From Pyrus communis (lineage: Eukaryota > Streptophyta > Magnoliopsida > Rosales > Rosaceae), in NCBI RefSeq assembly GCF_963583255.1, contig NC_084815.1, positions 18,822,807 through 18,886,806 of the forward strand: 64,000 nucleotides of DNA, read 5' to 3'. The position numbers and the translations under genes were made by a program. A model generated the notes under the pieces. The model ran no database searches, was not told the origin of the DNA, and saw only the letters and a program-made list of their open reading frames with translations. Shown here in pieces: positions 12,524 to 26,154 of the stretch. Every line of letters starts with the position of its first letter. Position 1 is the stretch's first letter.

Positions 12524-12762
12524 ATTTTCCATCACCAATCTCAACCCTAGGAAAAAAAACCCACAAAAAATTGAGGAAAAAAAAAATCCACAATAATAAC
12601 AAGAAACAAGAAAGAGAAAAGTGTTAGCTTTAGAGTATATAGCTCCCAACCCACCTGCTTTTTTTCTTCTTCCCTTAGATCTTCAAGATCTAGGAATTTG
12701 AGGTAGTAAAAAAGTTTTTTTTTCTTCTAATTTTTCACTTTTATTTTATTTTATTGTTTATC

Positions 12763-14190
12763 ATGAATTTTGGAGCAGCAGCCGGAGGAGCTATAGGTGG
12801 TGGAATTTCTACTGAGGATGACCAAAATATGGTGAGAGGTAAGCTTCCTTTCTCCTATGCCTCCTCTCCCACTTCATCTTCATCTTCTCCTCACTACAAC
12901 AAAACCACCGGCATAGCTACTATGGTCCCTGCTTCCGCTGTCAGCAGAAGCAGCGGCTGGCACGACGGTGGCAGCGGCCCTGACATGAAGCTCGAGCTCA
13001 TGGACTCGTCCCCCCGAGAAAACAATGAAGGTGGTGGTGCTCAAAGAGAAGAAAACCCAATCCCCATAGAGAGGGAGCACATGTTCGACAAAGTGGTGAC
13101 GCCGAGCGACGTGGGGAAGCTCAACCGCCTCGTCATCCCGAAACAGCACGCGGAGAAGTACTTCCCGTTGGATTCTTCCAGCAACGAGAAGGGGCTTCTG
13201 CTGAATTTCGAGGACCGGAACGGGAAGTCATGGCGGTTTAGGTACTCCTACTGGAACAGCAGCCAGAGCTACGTGATGACCAAAGGGTGGAGCAGGTTTG
13301 TGAAGGAGAAAAAGCTTGACGCTGGCGACATAGTATCATTCCAGCGAGGGCTTGGTGAGGTGGGGAAAGACCTTCTTTTTATTGATTGGCGGCGCCGCCC
13401 GGATGCGCCTGATCCAAATCATCATCCCCACCACCACTACCCGCTTCATTCTCATCAACCACATTATCAGCCCAATTTTGCAATTCCTCATCAGCATCAA
13501 TACTCCTGGAATCCTCACCGGTCGGTTCCATGGAGCCCGTTGCTGATGAGGCCGCCCGGGGCAGTAATGACTCGGGAACACTTGCACTTGTCGCAGCCGC
13601 AGATTAATTCCGGCGTGCATCACCCCTATCGGAATACTGGGACCAGTGGTGGTGGTGGTTCGGGTTCTTATGGTTACGGAAATGTGGTTAACTCTTCTGG
13701 CCCGATTTATTATATGAGATCAGCTTCGTCTGCTGCCGGCCCGCCACAGTTTTACGAGCAAGAGGGCAGTGGACTAATAGAATTACAACAACAGCAACAA
13801 CATCAACAAGTACAGCTGGGTCGGGTTCATAATGAGTCGAATATGGTTTTGGAGTCGGTGCCGCTGGTCCATGGGAAGGCGGCAGCCAAGCGGATGAGGC
13901 TATTTGGAGTAAACATGGAGTGTCCCATATCGGAGTCGGATCATGAATGTGACTTATTGTCTTCAGCCACATTATCATCATCCTCATCGTCATCCCAGTA
14001 TCATCATCATCATGCTCACCAACAACTCTCTCCATCGCAACCCGCACCACTCCAATTAAGGCTATATGACGGCATGCCTCTCCGCCACCAAGCTATGCCC
14101 TCTACCACCACTACTAGTACCACCACCGACTTTCTCAACATAAGTGGGAAGGCCTCATCATCTTCCATGTCCTTGGACTTTGAGGTCTAA
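12763..14190 (+). CDS. NGA1: NGATHA-type B3 domain transcription factor
   Basis: The protein has 475 residues, counted from the first ATG (12763); the in-frame TTG nine bases upstream is not a start. The plant B3 DNA-binding domain spans about residues 106-212. It opens with [20 protein letters not shown] and includes [34 protein letters not shown] and [13 protein letters not shown] second NGATHA hallmark, RLFGVNMEC, is at about residue 379; RLFGV is the known B3 repression motif that recruits TOPLESS-type co-repressors. The C-terminus is serine-rich and ends SMSLDFEV, like other NGATHA proteins. Between the domains are His-rich (about 217-245) and Gln-rich (about 341-352) stretches, which make it longer than Arabidopsis NGA1 (about 310 residues). 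The family controls leaf margin growth and style/stigma development through local auxin synthesis. No intron interrupts the coding region. The exact paralog (NGA1, 2 or 4) is uncertain. Confidence 0.95.
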   Translation: MNFGAAAGGAIGGGISTEDDQNMVRGKLPFSYASSPTSSSSSPHYNKTTGIATMVPASAVSRSSGWHDGGSGPDMKLELMDSSPRENNEGGGAQREENPIPIEREHMFDKVVTPSDVGKLNRLVIPKQHAEKYFPLDSSSNEKGLLLNFEDRNGKSWRFRYSYWNSSQSYVMTKGWSRFVKEKKLDAGDIVSFQRGLGEVGKDLLFIDWRRRPDAPDPNHHPHHHYPLHSHQPHYQPNFAIPHQHQYSWNPHRSVPWSPLLMRPPGAVMTREHLHLSQPQINSGVHHPYRNTGTSGGGGSGSYGYGNVVNSSGPIYYMRSASSAAGPPQFYEQEGSGLIELQQQQQHQQVQLGRVHNESNMVLESVPLVHGKAAAKRMRLFGVNMECPISESDHECDLLSSATLSSSSSSSQYHHHHAHQQLSPSQPAPLQLRLYDGMPLRHQAMPSTTTTSTTTDFLNISGKASSSSMSLDFEV

Positions 14191-17100
14191 TTCGCTAATC
14201 CATCACACAAATGCCAATAATCATCTAACCTTGGCGAAATTAAGACGAGAAACAACGAATGAAGAAGGAGAAAACGATGATGTGGCAGATTGGCAATTGA
14301 ATAAGAAGAATTAATTTGGAAGATGAACAGATTTTTCAGCTCGATTGGTGATAGTCATTGGTACAGAAACGGTACAAGGTTTGGGGTTTTTTTAGAAGAG
14401 AATGAACTGATGATGATCTAAGTGATAGAAATGCCAACAAATGTTATCCAACTGATCATGTCTTTATCTTTATTAGTTTTTTTAACCTTAATTTTCATGT
14501 GTATAAATATTTTTTTTATTTAATATAACAACAATCTATATGGATAGATATAGATCATAGTCAGCGCAGTGGTATATTCTATCAAGACATAGATCCATCA
14601 TTTCCCCAAGATTTCATGCTGTCATTTTGTATCACTCATGATCTGAAATATGAATTTGTTACTATTTATAATCTTTATTTATTTATATATTAATCTCTTC
14701 GGCTACCGACTTCTTTCTCTCTCTCTTCCTCCCTCCCTCCCTCCCTCCCTTCAATGTTGTTGTTGTTTTCATTCAAGTAAATGGAAGAAACAACGTTTCC
14801 TGATGACTGCTCAGAAACAGTTGATGATCAGAACACAAGTGCTGCTACAGCTACCTGATGTAATTGTGGTTTTGTATTTTACCTTTGGTAGGTTTGTTGT
14901 TCTTGTCGCTGCTTCGTTGGGCACACCACCCGCAGGTTTTCTCAGACAGACTTGCAGAGAGATTAAAAGCAATAAGGTAGCAGCTAGCTCTGTTATATGT
15001 AGTGTCCTTAATTGAAAACTTTTCTCTCTTTATATCTCTTTAACTATTTAACCTAATTAATTCTTGCCACCTTCTTTTCTGCAATAATAGTAATTTGTTG
15101 ATTTACTTCTTTCCACCTTCTCCATCTTTTCATTTCGTCTCACTACAAAATTAAAATTAAATTCTCCTCCAAATCAATAGCTAATTTATTATGGTACAGC
15201 TCTAGTGCTACTATTATTGTTTATATGTCGGTATTGTATACACTGCAACATGTAGCTAATAATTAGGACAAAATACGGGTAAACTGCTCCTGCTGTTGGA
15301 TAAAATTACCTGCACTATACTGTTCTTATAATTTGTGTTCATCCAATTGCATGTTCCCTAGCTATTTGGCTTTTACTTGCAAGAAAAATGTATATATGAT
15401 AGTACTAAACCTAACTAATGTAAGGATTAAACAGTACTTTTTCATGGTTTTAACTTTTTTTTGTGGACCACAATTTTAACTTGTAACAACTACTACATGA
15501 CAATAATAGTGTATGTAGCTAGACTGCTGCATCCCCTGTTGTAATGTGGATTTTATAAATCATACTGTTTTAAAAATGAAAACAATATATATTTCAGCGT
15601 CGTCTCTATAATTTTTAATGTTTTGATGAACATGGTTGACATTTCGTGATGATTGTATAATGAGTTCGAGGATATGGATGATACACATAAATATCGATAC
15701 CAACTTACCAGATTCATGATCAAGTTCTTTTGCCACCATTAAAGATCATGTTTTTTTTTCCTTTCATCATTTAGTTGTAATGTGGATAAGAACCTTGCCA
15801 TAGAAGCTGATCTATTCCTGTTGTATAGTTCAAGTAATCTGTTACTATAGCATACATACTTGGGCTAGTATGGCATATGTATTTGTTGTATTTGAATGCA
15901 TTAGTTGCATTCACAAAGTAAAATGAGTAATAAAATTAAGGATCGGTGAGCCTAATACTTAACTTATTGCTAAGGCCTGAAATATACAAATTTTTCATTC
16001 ATCTTAGGATTTCACTAGTTGCATATTGAAATCATGAGCATTATACATTCTCATCAAAGCCTAGGGTTACAAACTTTGGACTTTCTCTTTTTTTTCCTTG
16101 ATTTTATGTAATTTAATTATTTTTATCAAAGCAAAAGAATTAGCTGCTTTCGAAGGGTTCATGCTTGAGACATAAATTTTTCTCAGTTTGAGAGGCACAA
16201 ATGAAATAGTATTTCTTACAGAATTTTAACAAAGTGACATGGTAAATATATATGAAAATACTCTAACGGATCGGAGTACGTATGTAGTAGGTTTTCTTTT
16301 CAAGGTACATCTATTGTTGTTCTTCCCATTAATTAGTTGCAATTTAAATTTTTTAACATTATAACGAAACATCCCATATCGGCTACTGATCAGTTAATTT
16401 TAGCAGATATATATAATTGGTAAAATCCTTTCACCCTTTTTTTTTCTTTGAAGAAGAGCACAAATTAAAAGGATTAGAAATATTTGGTTTGTAGTTAATA
16501 ATTAATTGCTCATATACTAATGTTGTTCATTTGCTTAATCTTTACTCCTAAATTCTTTCATTACTAATGTTACATGGTAAGATATTAATTAGGAGTTTTT
16601 GAAATCCTTATAGTACTTATATTGTTGCCATGGTCAGTATTACTAAAACTCATTCGATGATGATATTAGTATATTGTTTGCTGTTTTTCTTGTTGATATG
16701 ATTTTTGGTACAAATTGATTGAATTTTGTATGCATGTATAATACATTTAAGCAATACCGATATGTAGAGGCTAATACTATACAACATTTTTTTTGCATTT
16801 TCCAGGGTTACGTACATACCTTAATCTCACATTATCGATATTTATGAGTAATCATTTTACCCTAAATCTCTATATATGCGAATTCTAGAAGTTGATGAGT
16901 GTATTGCATTTATAGAAATTAAAAAAATTGCTTTGATATGTACAAAATCCAGAAACTAATTAACTTGTAAAACCAGAGTATATTAGCAATGTAAATGTAT
17001 GGTCTGTACAGCTAAATTTTTGTTTCCAGTTTAAGTTATTTTATTCGTTTGCCTATTTTAACTAATGAAGCATTTCTAGTAAAAGTTGTAATTGGATTTC

Positions 17101-18448
17101 CTGCAAAAGGAATTGCATTTTACATTAATGCAGTAACACCATTTGGATGCATTAATAATATTCTGGAACATGATGAGAACATCATATATAGTAACACATA
17201 TATTTAGTTGTTTCCTTCCCAGATCCTTATCATATTTTGTGTTTCGGTTTTGGATTTTCTATCAAGTATGTGTATTTAGATCGAAGCTGATATATTCCTT
17301 TCAGTCAGGGGTTAATGGCTGGCTTTCATTGTTTTTACAACAGTTGCAACCCCCACCACCCCCCCCCCCCCCCCCCCCCCCCCCCGGTCCCCCAAAAACA
17401 GAAACTCCCAATAGAATTTTGAGCTTTTATCTTCTTCACAAGTGTTGTTTAATTTATTTAAACAATAGTTTACTCTAAATTAATATAAACTACGAAGAGG
17501 GAGATTCAAATTTGAATGCAGAATAAAGTTGCAAAGTATTGGAAGTAATTTATCTTTATACACATTTGTTAGGTAAATTTTGCTTAGGTACTATTTAACC
17601 CTAAACGTACTGCAGTATTTTAAGCAAGCCTCCACCATTTTTTTGACTGTCTTCTTGTCGCTGATATAGATGGAGTCAATTGGCCTCGTGACATTTTAAT
17701 GTAATTTATCTTTCTATCAGGCTTTATGCCCCATTGTCAACCGGAAAAAAAAAATGTCAGGCTTTTACAATACACTACACACATACACATTTGACTCATG
17801 AAAATCAAGTTTACAGGAACATACTTCAACTCGAGACACAAGAAGAAAACGTTACAGTAAAATCGTAGTTGCTGGAATGCATAAGGATTTTGATTGCCAC
17901 TATACTGAACATAATTGTTGTTGCTCACTTGTAAGATAGTGTTAAAAAGTTCGTGAGAAAATAAAGTGATGTTAGGGTTTAGGGTTGAACGGTTACACGC
18001 ACCCTCAGAGTATTTGAACTTCAGGTTCTCTTTTGATGTGTTGCTGAACTGTTACCCTAGGGCAGTGATTACAATGCGCACATTTTTATTTTGTGCAAAT
18101 GCCCTATTAATTTTGGCCTGATTTGATTTAATTTAATTATTCAATCCAACGGCTACGAAAGTAGAAGGGCTCGTATAAGGTGAAAATTTGAGTAAAAAGC
18201 ACTACCCTTTTATTACAAGCACTCCAAAAGCAAATTTACTATTTTGCTCTCATATTTTGTTCTTAAAAAATTTCTAATAAATTCCAAAAGAATTTAAAAA
18301 AAAAAAATTAAGTAAAGCTCATGGCCAAGTCCGGCCATATATAGCAATCGAGACGGGTTGGGGTGATGACTGAGGAAGTGACCAACTGGATAGAGGAAAC
18401 TACGGGCTCGGGATGGCGAGGAGCAGGGAGATAGATAATTTCTTTTTG
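14191..18448. other. 3' UTR then long intergenic region
   Basis: The first 300-500 bases are probably the 3' UTR of the B3 gene. Beyond that is AT-rich DNA with no gene I can support. It contains a CCCT/CTCT-rich patch at about 14718-14750, a 37-C run at 17359-17395 and a two-unit telomere-like TTAGGGTTTAGGG at about 17974-17986. The ORFs at 14650 and 17143 owe their length to these low-complexity runs. Confidence 0.6.
17359..17395 (+). repeat. Poly-C run of about 37 bases
   Basis: An uninterrupted C homopolymer. Its exact length is unreliable in any assembly. Confidence 0.9.
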
Positions 18449-18775
18449 AGCTTTTTAGTCAAAATGGTCTCTAAGATTGACATAATTTCTCACTTTGATT
18501 CCTGAGATTTAAAATCAATAGAAGTCGTACCTGAGATTGTCCACTGTCAATCATTTTGATTATTCCATGAAAAATCGTTGTCAAATTGAGGGTATTATGT
18601 CACGTCAACCCCTCACTTGAACTGATGATTTCTTCAATTTAACATAGATTTTTCACAAAATGACCAAAATGATTGATAGTGGACAATCATATAGATCACT
18701 TATATTGATTTTAAATCTTAAGGACCAAAATGAGGAGTAATGACAGTCACAAAGACCATTTTGACTAAAAAGCCT
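18449..18775. mobile_element. Small relative of the foldback element at 8107-9136
   Basis: The inverted arms (about 18449-18610 and 18640-18775) share the end sequence AGCTTTTTAGTCAAAATGG with the 1-kb foldback element, and also share internal landmarks (AAAATCAATA and GATTGTCCAC in matching order). The flanks TTCTTTTTG and TTCCTTTTA agree at 7 of 9 bases, which fits a decayed 9-bp target duplication. There is no coding capacity. Confidence 0.75.
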
Positions 18776-19106
18776 TCCTTTTAGTATTTGCTTGTTAGAT
18801 TTTTCAAAGTTGTGATTGTTGGTGTCCCATAAAATGTAAAACAAGGACACTATAGGATATGTGTAGGGTTTATTATACTTATGGAAAGTCTCTTAACATA
18901 AAAGAAAGAAACGTGAGTGAAGATGTGAAGAAATGTCTCGCATAAAAAATTTATAAAATTGTATATGTGCGATAATGAGTTAGAATACTAATTTCATATA
19001 TATTACAGCGAATCCCAACTTCTTTCAAGAAATTAATCGGTTAAAATGTCAAATATATTTGCTACTCTCCACAATCCATATCCTGGTGCGACTTTCAAAT
19101 GCTCGA

Positions 19107-19109
<3 letters not shown>

Positions 19110-19153
<44 letters not shown>
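19110..19153. repeat. (AT)n microsatellite
   Basis: About 22 AT units. A second, shorter run is at 19508-19541. Confidence 0.95.
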
Positions 19154-19155
<2 letters not shown>

Positions 19156-19505
19156 CATGACAAGCACATTCAATGGAAATTAACAACTAATGAGTCAAGA
19201 GACAACAATGTAGATTTTCTTTAAACAAAATCCAAAGTAGAAAAAGACTCCATTTGATTAATAATCTTATATATTCTTTATATATAATCAGTAAAATAAA
19301 ATAGAAAGCAGAAAATTATTGTAACTTGTAAGATTTGAGTACGCTGTACGTAGTACTGTGTCCCTTGTAGGGTTTCTTTTACTGTATAGTAAGGATAACT
19401 CTTGTACTCGTGTTTGGGGGTTGTCATGCTTTACAAGGACATACCCACTGATAAGTTTCTAATTAATTTACCGGACCACCTTTTTTCTTTCAATTATATT
19501 ATAGT

Positions 19506-19542
<37 letters not shown>

Positions 19543-19832
19543 GTGCAAATCCGTGACACCATTTTTATACATTTTTTTTTTGTGGCTTGCGTAATGTATT
19601 TTAATAATTCGAATTGTCTATCTTTTACAATATCATTCATAAATTATCTTTGCAAAATTAGACAAATCAAATCATTAAGATATTGATTTGTAGTGAAGAA
19701 AATAGGCGAATATACAAAGAAACCCTAAACTCTTAATCCAAAGGTTATATAGTTTCATATTTGGATAATTTTTGGAGACATGATCTTTTAAAGAAGCCTT
19801 AAAAGATAAATAGTTCAAATCGTTTAAATATA

Positions 19833-19986
19833 AGGAAAACTAATGAAAATGGCTTGAAAACTTTGAGTTTTAACAAAAATGACAAAATAAAGGGTAAAGT
19901 GAATAGTACCAGGATTGACTTTTTAGAGTAAAAATGTAATTTTTTGTTAAAGTAAACAGTACCGGTAGCTTTTCGTTAAAGTTTCC
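19833..19986. mobile_element. MITE, family B, copy 1
   Basis: The ends GGAAAACTAATGAAAA and the reverse complement of GGAAACTTTAACGAAAA form imperfect terminal inverted repeats. The interior carries GAGTTTTAAC, AATAAAGGGTAAAGTGAATA and GATTGACTTTTTAG, all shared with the copies at 27630-27815 and 41104-41252. TTAAATATA lies on both sides, consistent with a 9-bp target duplication in AT-rich DNA. Confidence 0.75.
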
Positions 19987-21814
19987 TTAAATATATTACG
20001 AAGTGAACCATATTGTAAAAAATTTGTGTAAAAGTGCTATACACTAGGGGATCCGTCTCTATAGATAATATATGTAATGTTAATATACATATGCATTAAA
20101 TGAGAGCCCTAGCTAGGTCCCGGCAACTGGGGCGCGTCTAGAGAATAGAAGTGCATGTAGATCATGTAGGCAGAGAGGAAGAGAGAATTAGCAGGTTTCT
20201 AATAGACTTTACATTTGTCACGTCATCACTTAACAGTTAATTTAATAGATTTTTTAACAAATTATGAAATTAATTGAAATGAAATAATAAGTAAATGTAT
20301 CATGTATGAAATTGAACTATTTTTAAAATTTTATATGAAGTTGTAGTAGAACACAAACATAAAAAAGTAAAATGTAATTTACCCTTAATTAAATGAGCTG
20401 TAGCGTTTCAGTGATATCAGAATATATAGATATAGGGTATGCAGCAGCAGCAGCATTAGCATTGCTGCAGCTAGCAGACCTGACAAGCATAACGAAAAGT
20501 GTTGGACAAGTCCCGATTGCATTTACAACTATCAACTATGTACTGTTCCCCTCTCCCCACCATCCCTCTCTAAAAAATACACACCAAACACAAGTATTGT
20601 CCACTCGACAACGATCACGTACATCGGGTTGGGTTTTATTCTGATAGCTAACTTGCTTTATCCCATTGCTGTTAGGATTTAGGTGTGCCCCTGTCGAAGC
20701 TAGCAAGCTCCAACGCTACCTAAACCCTTATCCAACATGTAATTGGTGCAATTGATCCAAAACTAAACCCAAAGCACACGTTACATATGAAGAAATAATT
20801 ATATCTAGAGAAATACTAAGAAGAATTTCTCAAAGTCAAATTCTTCATGAACTCTTTGTCACCTCACAGTTTAACGTTAATTTTTGTTCCAACAATATAA
20901 TACATTGTGCCAAAAATTAAAAGGTGGGGGAAAGTCAATTGAGAGTCCTATTTTTTAGAGAGTCTCTTTAACATATCCCGTCAAAAGTCATCAGCTTAGT
21001 CTTGGGAGTGTGAGTAGGGCGGTGAGTAAGAGTAGGTAGCCAAAACCAACTTTCCTTCTTCCAACTGCATAAGAAACCAAAATAAGCTGGTTGAATGTCA
21101 GCCTAACCAAAATTGGAATATATAGGCTTGGAGTATTGTAAGCACGCGACATCGGAAACTAATAAAGAAGGCAGGAAATTAAGGATGATGAAAAAGGAGG
21201 TGAGAGGCAAACAAGATTCCTATGCATTGTTCAAAGCCTTCTCTCCCAAAGCCTGAAGCAGAAGGAAGAGTGCAGTGCCGTCCCCACTCTATGGAAAGAG
21301 CGGGTTTAATAGGCGTAATCAATGACGCCAACAAAAGGAAAGACAAGAAAAGTAGTAGAAGTAGTAGAACTAGGAATTGTATTCTAGGTTTTCAGTCGGT
21401 CGTTGTCCCTCTCCACTCCCCTTCTCTTTTGTGAATTTGGCCAAAACAATTTTCATATCACAATCTTGTCCATCGATAAATTTACACATGAGATTGTATA
21501 ATTAACAAAAAATAGTATAATATTAATGTATACATACATGTTATGTAAGTCTTTTTCCAACAAACAACACGTGCAATCTAGTCCCTGCAAGACTTCTTCT
21601 CTGCATGGCCCACGTTGATATTTCTTTTGTTATTTTATATGCACCACATTCCCGTGATATATGAACGTGAATGTGATACTCTTTCTCTCTCTCGTACACA
21701 ATGTCCAAGTCCAACCATTAGTTTGGTTCTATGCATGTGGTAGGTTTTTGTCATGGTAAATGAAACCCAAACAATTCCCAATCAAAGATATATAAAATAT
21801 AAAAGAATTTTCAA
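19987..21814. other. Intergenic, no gene seen
   Basis: Non-coding. A CAGCAG-rich patch at 20440-20475 pairs partly with itself (GCAGCAGCAG...GCTGCAG), but the surroundings do not resemble a microRNA precursor. ORFs at 20393 and 21222 show no domain. Confidence 0.5.
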
Positions 21815-23260
21815 GAAATATAGGGTGACGTGGCATGCCATGCCGTATGAAAAAAAGGGGGAAAATGACAATATCGGGATCAAGGGGTGGAAAAAATTTC
21901 CAAAAATCCCGAACCAAACCAAAAAAAATACCGATCCCAAACCAAAAATGTCCCAAACCGATATTTCCAAAATTTCGGTATGAGAATCGGGATTGTCTTT
22001 CCAACATTTCAGTATTCCCATACCGAACCGAAAATATATATTTTTAATTATTATATATATATATGGGGCTTTTAGATCCAGGTCCAAAAACATAGATGAT
22101 TTTTAGGAGTGAGTCCAATTACCTAATTATATGTATTTATTTTTTTAATGCTCATTTTATATTTTCTAAAAATATTAAAAATCAATTAAAATCTTCTAAT
22201 ATTATGCATTTTTAACCCCAAAAAATATAATTAATATCATATAACAAAAAAAATAATATATTGTCATAAATCTATCTGCAAATCATTTTACCCTAACTCA
22301 AGTAACAAAAATATGAATATATATCATACCTATAAGATATGAAACCTAACTAAAAGGTAGAAAAAAAACATAATATATCTACAAGCAAGACACATGAATC
22401 TTACTTAAAAAAGAATCTGTCATATAGGTAGATAAATATAATTAACATGTGATATAGGTTGATTATAAAAATAAAAAATAAAATCTATAAATGGGATTTA
22501 AAACAGGATAAAGAACAAGAAAGAACAAAAAAAATAAATAATCAAAGAGATAATTAGGAAGAAATTTGATTTTTATAATAAATCTTATCATTGAAGAGAT
22601 AATTATTGATAATAAAATAATAAGTATTTAGTCTTTAAGGAATCTAAGCTTTTGGAGCTTTGGTATATTTACATTAGTCATTGGTAGACCTTTGTAATAG
22701 GCTGTGGTTTATTATCTGGTTTAATACTCTCTCGATGCAAACTGTTTCTTTCTTTTGAAGCCTTCATTCTTCAACTTATTTAGTTGAATTGCTTTCTTAA
22801 GTGAAGTTCATTATTATATCTCACTAAATGCAATTACTGCATGTCTGACCAGTTCAAGGATTGAGTGAATGAGTCCATTTTTCCTTACCTGTTTTGGATA
22901 TATGCAATGCAGGGATTTTGGTTTGATTTTATTTCTACACATAATGATTTGATGATCACTTTATAGCCCAGCCAAATTTTGATCACTGCACACTGCGTAC
23001 AGCCACGATATGCAGTGCAGATTGGCTATTCTACACACTGCACAGCCAAATATTATAGTCCAAAAGCCCAAAAGGTTAAAAGCCCAAAAATATTTCGGGA
23101 TTCTCGATTGTCCCGAAATACCGAAACTATTTTGGGATTTTCAAAAATTTGGTTTAGGATCGGTCTTGAAATTGGGAATACCGAACATTTCGATTTGGGA
23201 ATCGGGACTAAGGTTTTGGTTCGGTATGCCATACCGAACCACCCAAGATGGCATGCTAGC
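21815..23260. mobile_element. Possible TIR element with CCGAAC/GGTATTCGG-rich arms
   Basis: Two arms (about 21815-22040 and 23085-23260) are full of ATACCGAACC, CCCGATTCC and CCAAACC motifs arranged in opposite orientation. The ends carry GGCATGCCATGCCGTATG and a matching GCCATACCGAACC...GGCATGC block. The middle is AT-rich and non-coding. This resembles non-autonomous elements with pseudo-palindromic GGTATTCGG arms. The boundaries are approximate and no target duplication was confirmed. Confidence 0.4.
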
Positions 23261-24655
23261 TTTTTGTTTGTTTCCTTATTTCTCCCACTCAACATTCCAT
23301 GTTTCCTAAAGGTTGAATGGACCATACGCCCGTCTAGTTCTGCTCACGTTCAGAGTTTTATCAAAGATGCTAAACCATCAACGGCTGTGATCAACTAGGG
23401 TTTTCACTTTTGGTCAATTCCGTTATTATCTGACCACTATCTATACTGTCATGCGGAAAGCAGGAGAAGAAGGAGGGATGATAAAACATAAGTTAAAAAA
23501 AATAAAAAATAAAAAAAAAATAGAACAGGAGAAAAAAGGACCAAAAAAAAAAAAAGGATAAGAAGAAGAAGAAGAAACAAAAAAGCTGGTGGGAGTTGTT
23601 TTATCCAGTGTTCTGAACAGCTCTTCTTTCTTCTGCAACGGCTTTCAAAAATTGGTGGTGGCAGAGCAGCAGCTGCAGCATCAACAAGGACAGTGCAAGA
23701 GAGGGCAGCCGATCCCAAAAAAAACAACCACAATTATGAGTGTAAATATTATTTAGGGGTTTGATAGTAACGGGTCATGGGGTGCGCACTCACCTCTATA
23801 TAAGCTCCAAAGCAGCCGTAAAGATGTGCATGGAAAACTCACCATCTTTGTAAACAAGAAGAGAAAAAAGCTATAGGCCGCGCCTTATGTGGGTATGAGA
23901 AACAATGTAGACCTGCAAATATAAAAAAATAATACATATTTCTGTTAATTTTTTCTGATGAATTCTGACCCACCTGGATGGGATTGGGATTGGGATGAGA
24001 TTATTTGTGCTAGTGATCAATAGCTCTCCCTCCTTTAATGCTGAGTAGGCAATCTCATGCTAAGGTATCAAAACTGCACCCATGCATGGTGGAAGAGGCC
24101 AGTTGGCCAAACCCTATCTCCCACTCTAATCCTTTGCTTTTTCGTCTATTCCTTCCTTCCTTTACACGCTCCGCTGGCTACTCGGTAACCAGTAACCAAG
24201 TTCTTTTGATTTCTAATTTTTGATTTCCCTATTTATGTTTGGTTAGATATTAATGAGCTGAGACTATCTCAAAGCAGACTGAGTTGAATTTTCTGGTTCA
24301 AAAAGCACACTGAGTTGATTTGCTTCCCACTCATGGTGGATGGGGGTTTTGCCCTAGCTACTAGGGTAAGTGTTTGAAGTTTAGCCTCAATTATAAAACT
24401 CTATCACTTTAATGTCTTACTTAGTTATAAGTTCGCGTTAATCAACAGAAAGTAAGGAGAAATAACACTTAGTTAGCAAATTTAACATATAATTTACGCA
24501 ACTGATCATATGTGAGTGTGTGTGTGTGTGTTTCTGTTTGGGTAGTGCGTAGTGGGATTTTTCTGGTTAGCCAAAGGGAAATTGGGTTTAGATTTGTTTT
24601 TTGTTTGGATGGAAAATGTGATTATCAAGTAGCCTCTGCCCTACAACTTTGTTTA
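23261..24655. other. Intergenic, no gene seen
   Basis: Purine-rich stretch at 23500-23580 and otherwise featureless AT-rich DNA. The opposite-strand ORFs at 23441-23733 are products of that purine run. Confidence 0.5.
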
Positions 24656-24822
24656 GGGTAATGCTAAAGAAACTAAATTTGTAAAAAATTTTGTAAATTA
24701 AACGACATGGAAGTTGATAATTAGATTATTATTTAAGCATTGATAAACATGCTCATTTCTATTGATGACACATTATTTAGTTTGCAAATTTTGTTTACAA
24801 ATTTAAGCTCCCTAGTATTACC
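24656..24822. mobile_element. MITE, family A, copy 2
   Basis: It begins GGGTAATGCTA...ACTAAATTTGTAAA and ends with the complementary ...TTTACAAATTTAAGCTCCCTAGTATTACC. The interior (CATTGATAAACATGCTCATTT) matches the copy at 47072-47212. The flanks do not show a clear 9-bp duplication, so one end may have eroded. Confidence 0.75.
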
Positions 24823-26150
24823 AACTGCCTGCTTTTATCTCCTTTTACAATGGTTTAATTTGTTCTCAAGTATATAGTCATTTTTTTTACTGGTATCAAT
24901 ATATATTCATATAACATCAAAATTTTGATCTCATAAAAGTATAGAGATGCGGTGTGGACCATATATATAGGACCATGTGAACCATGTGGGGCAGAGAGAG
25001 AGAGAAAGAGCTTGGAATTAATCTTGTCTGATTTACATCCGCATAAATGACAAAAGAGTTAATTATAAATTGTATTCTCAAGTTACTGGCTATTCAACGT
25101 TGGTCCTCAATTGCTTTTGGTTTCAAGTTTAATTATGTCCTCAACTTTTAGAAAATGTGTTAAATTAATGAGAACAACAATAATGTCTTCTTTTTTTTTT
25201 GTCAGCAATGTCGTTTACAAAAGTTGATAGACTTAGTAGTTTAAATCAGCTAATTTCATGGAATTGAGCATGATAATTGAATATTATAGTGCATGACTGA
25301 CAAATGACCAAACTAATTATAAATTAATATAATTTTATTAAGTGAACGAAAGATTGCCATGATGGCTACATAACTCAAGAGGCTACATTGTGAAGGACTT
25401 GTGTCTACGAGTTGCAAAGCATCATATATATAGAGAACAAACCTTACCGTATTAGACAAAGAAACAAAATCCTAATTCTAACAAGGTAAGCACAAATCCA
25501 AACAATTAAGTAAATAACTAATTTTCCAATTGTAGACTTTGTCAAGTAGACACCAAAATGTCACAGCTTATGCACGTGTACAATTCAATTTGGTGGGTTT
25601 TGTCTATGTTTCAACATAAGTACATAATCCTAGACATAAGTTGTCACATGCCTATAGAGAAAGCATTTTTGGTTAAGGTTATCAAAATGCCTTTCAAAAA
25701 TTACTTGTGTTATAGAGCCACTTTGTCCTTATAAAACGCTTTCAAAAGTTTATGGACCATTTTCAAATGAAAAAGTTGAAAACATATTGATTATTAAGGT
25801 TAGCTTTTGTCACCTCGCTCTCTGCGTCAATAGAACACAATCTCAGCTCGTCTAGTGGCCTCTGTCTCGTCAAATATTTCTTTTGAAAAATGAAAGCAGG
25901 AGGGATGAGCAACTGCCACCTCTCCAAGTGAGTAGAACATATAATGTGCTAGTCAATCGATGTTGTTTTACACAAGCTAGAAAATGTCATAATTATGTAA
26001 AAGAACTTCATAATTTCATATCACAACGGCCCTTCACGTGTTGTTCATCCTTCATAGTGTCCTGGTGTGCCATACATTTATTGCTCATATAACACAACAC
26101 TAAAGTTCTCAAACTCCATGACGATTTCAAGTAATTCCAAATAGATTGTG
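24823..26150. other. Intergenic, no gene seen
   Basis: AT-rich non-coding DNA with a short (GT)n run at about 24514-24530. No conserved ORF. Confidence 0.5.
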
Positions 26151-26154
26151 TATA

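Noticed and set aside
12754..12762. Start of the NGATHA protein three codons upstream of 12763
   Set aside because: That codon is TTG, not ATG. Plant nuclear genes start at ATG, so 12763 was chosen.
12838..12850. GTAAGC inside the NGATHA coding region as a splice donor
   Set aside because: The frame is open through it and the downstream protein fits the family without an intron.
17143..17478. ORF with a poly-proline run
   Set aside because: The prolines come from the 37-C homopolymer. No domain is seen on either side.
17970..17990. Interstitial telomere repeat TTAGGGTTTAGGG
   Set aside because: Only two units, without further repeats; more likely chance or a telo-box-like motif.
20436..20480. 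Possible microRNA precursor at the CAGCAG patch
   Set aside because: The self-pairing is short, comes from trinucleotide repetition, and matches no microRNA I recognise.
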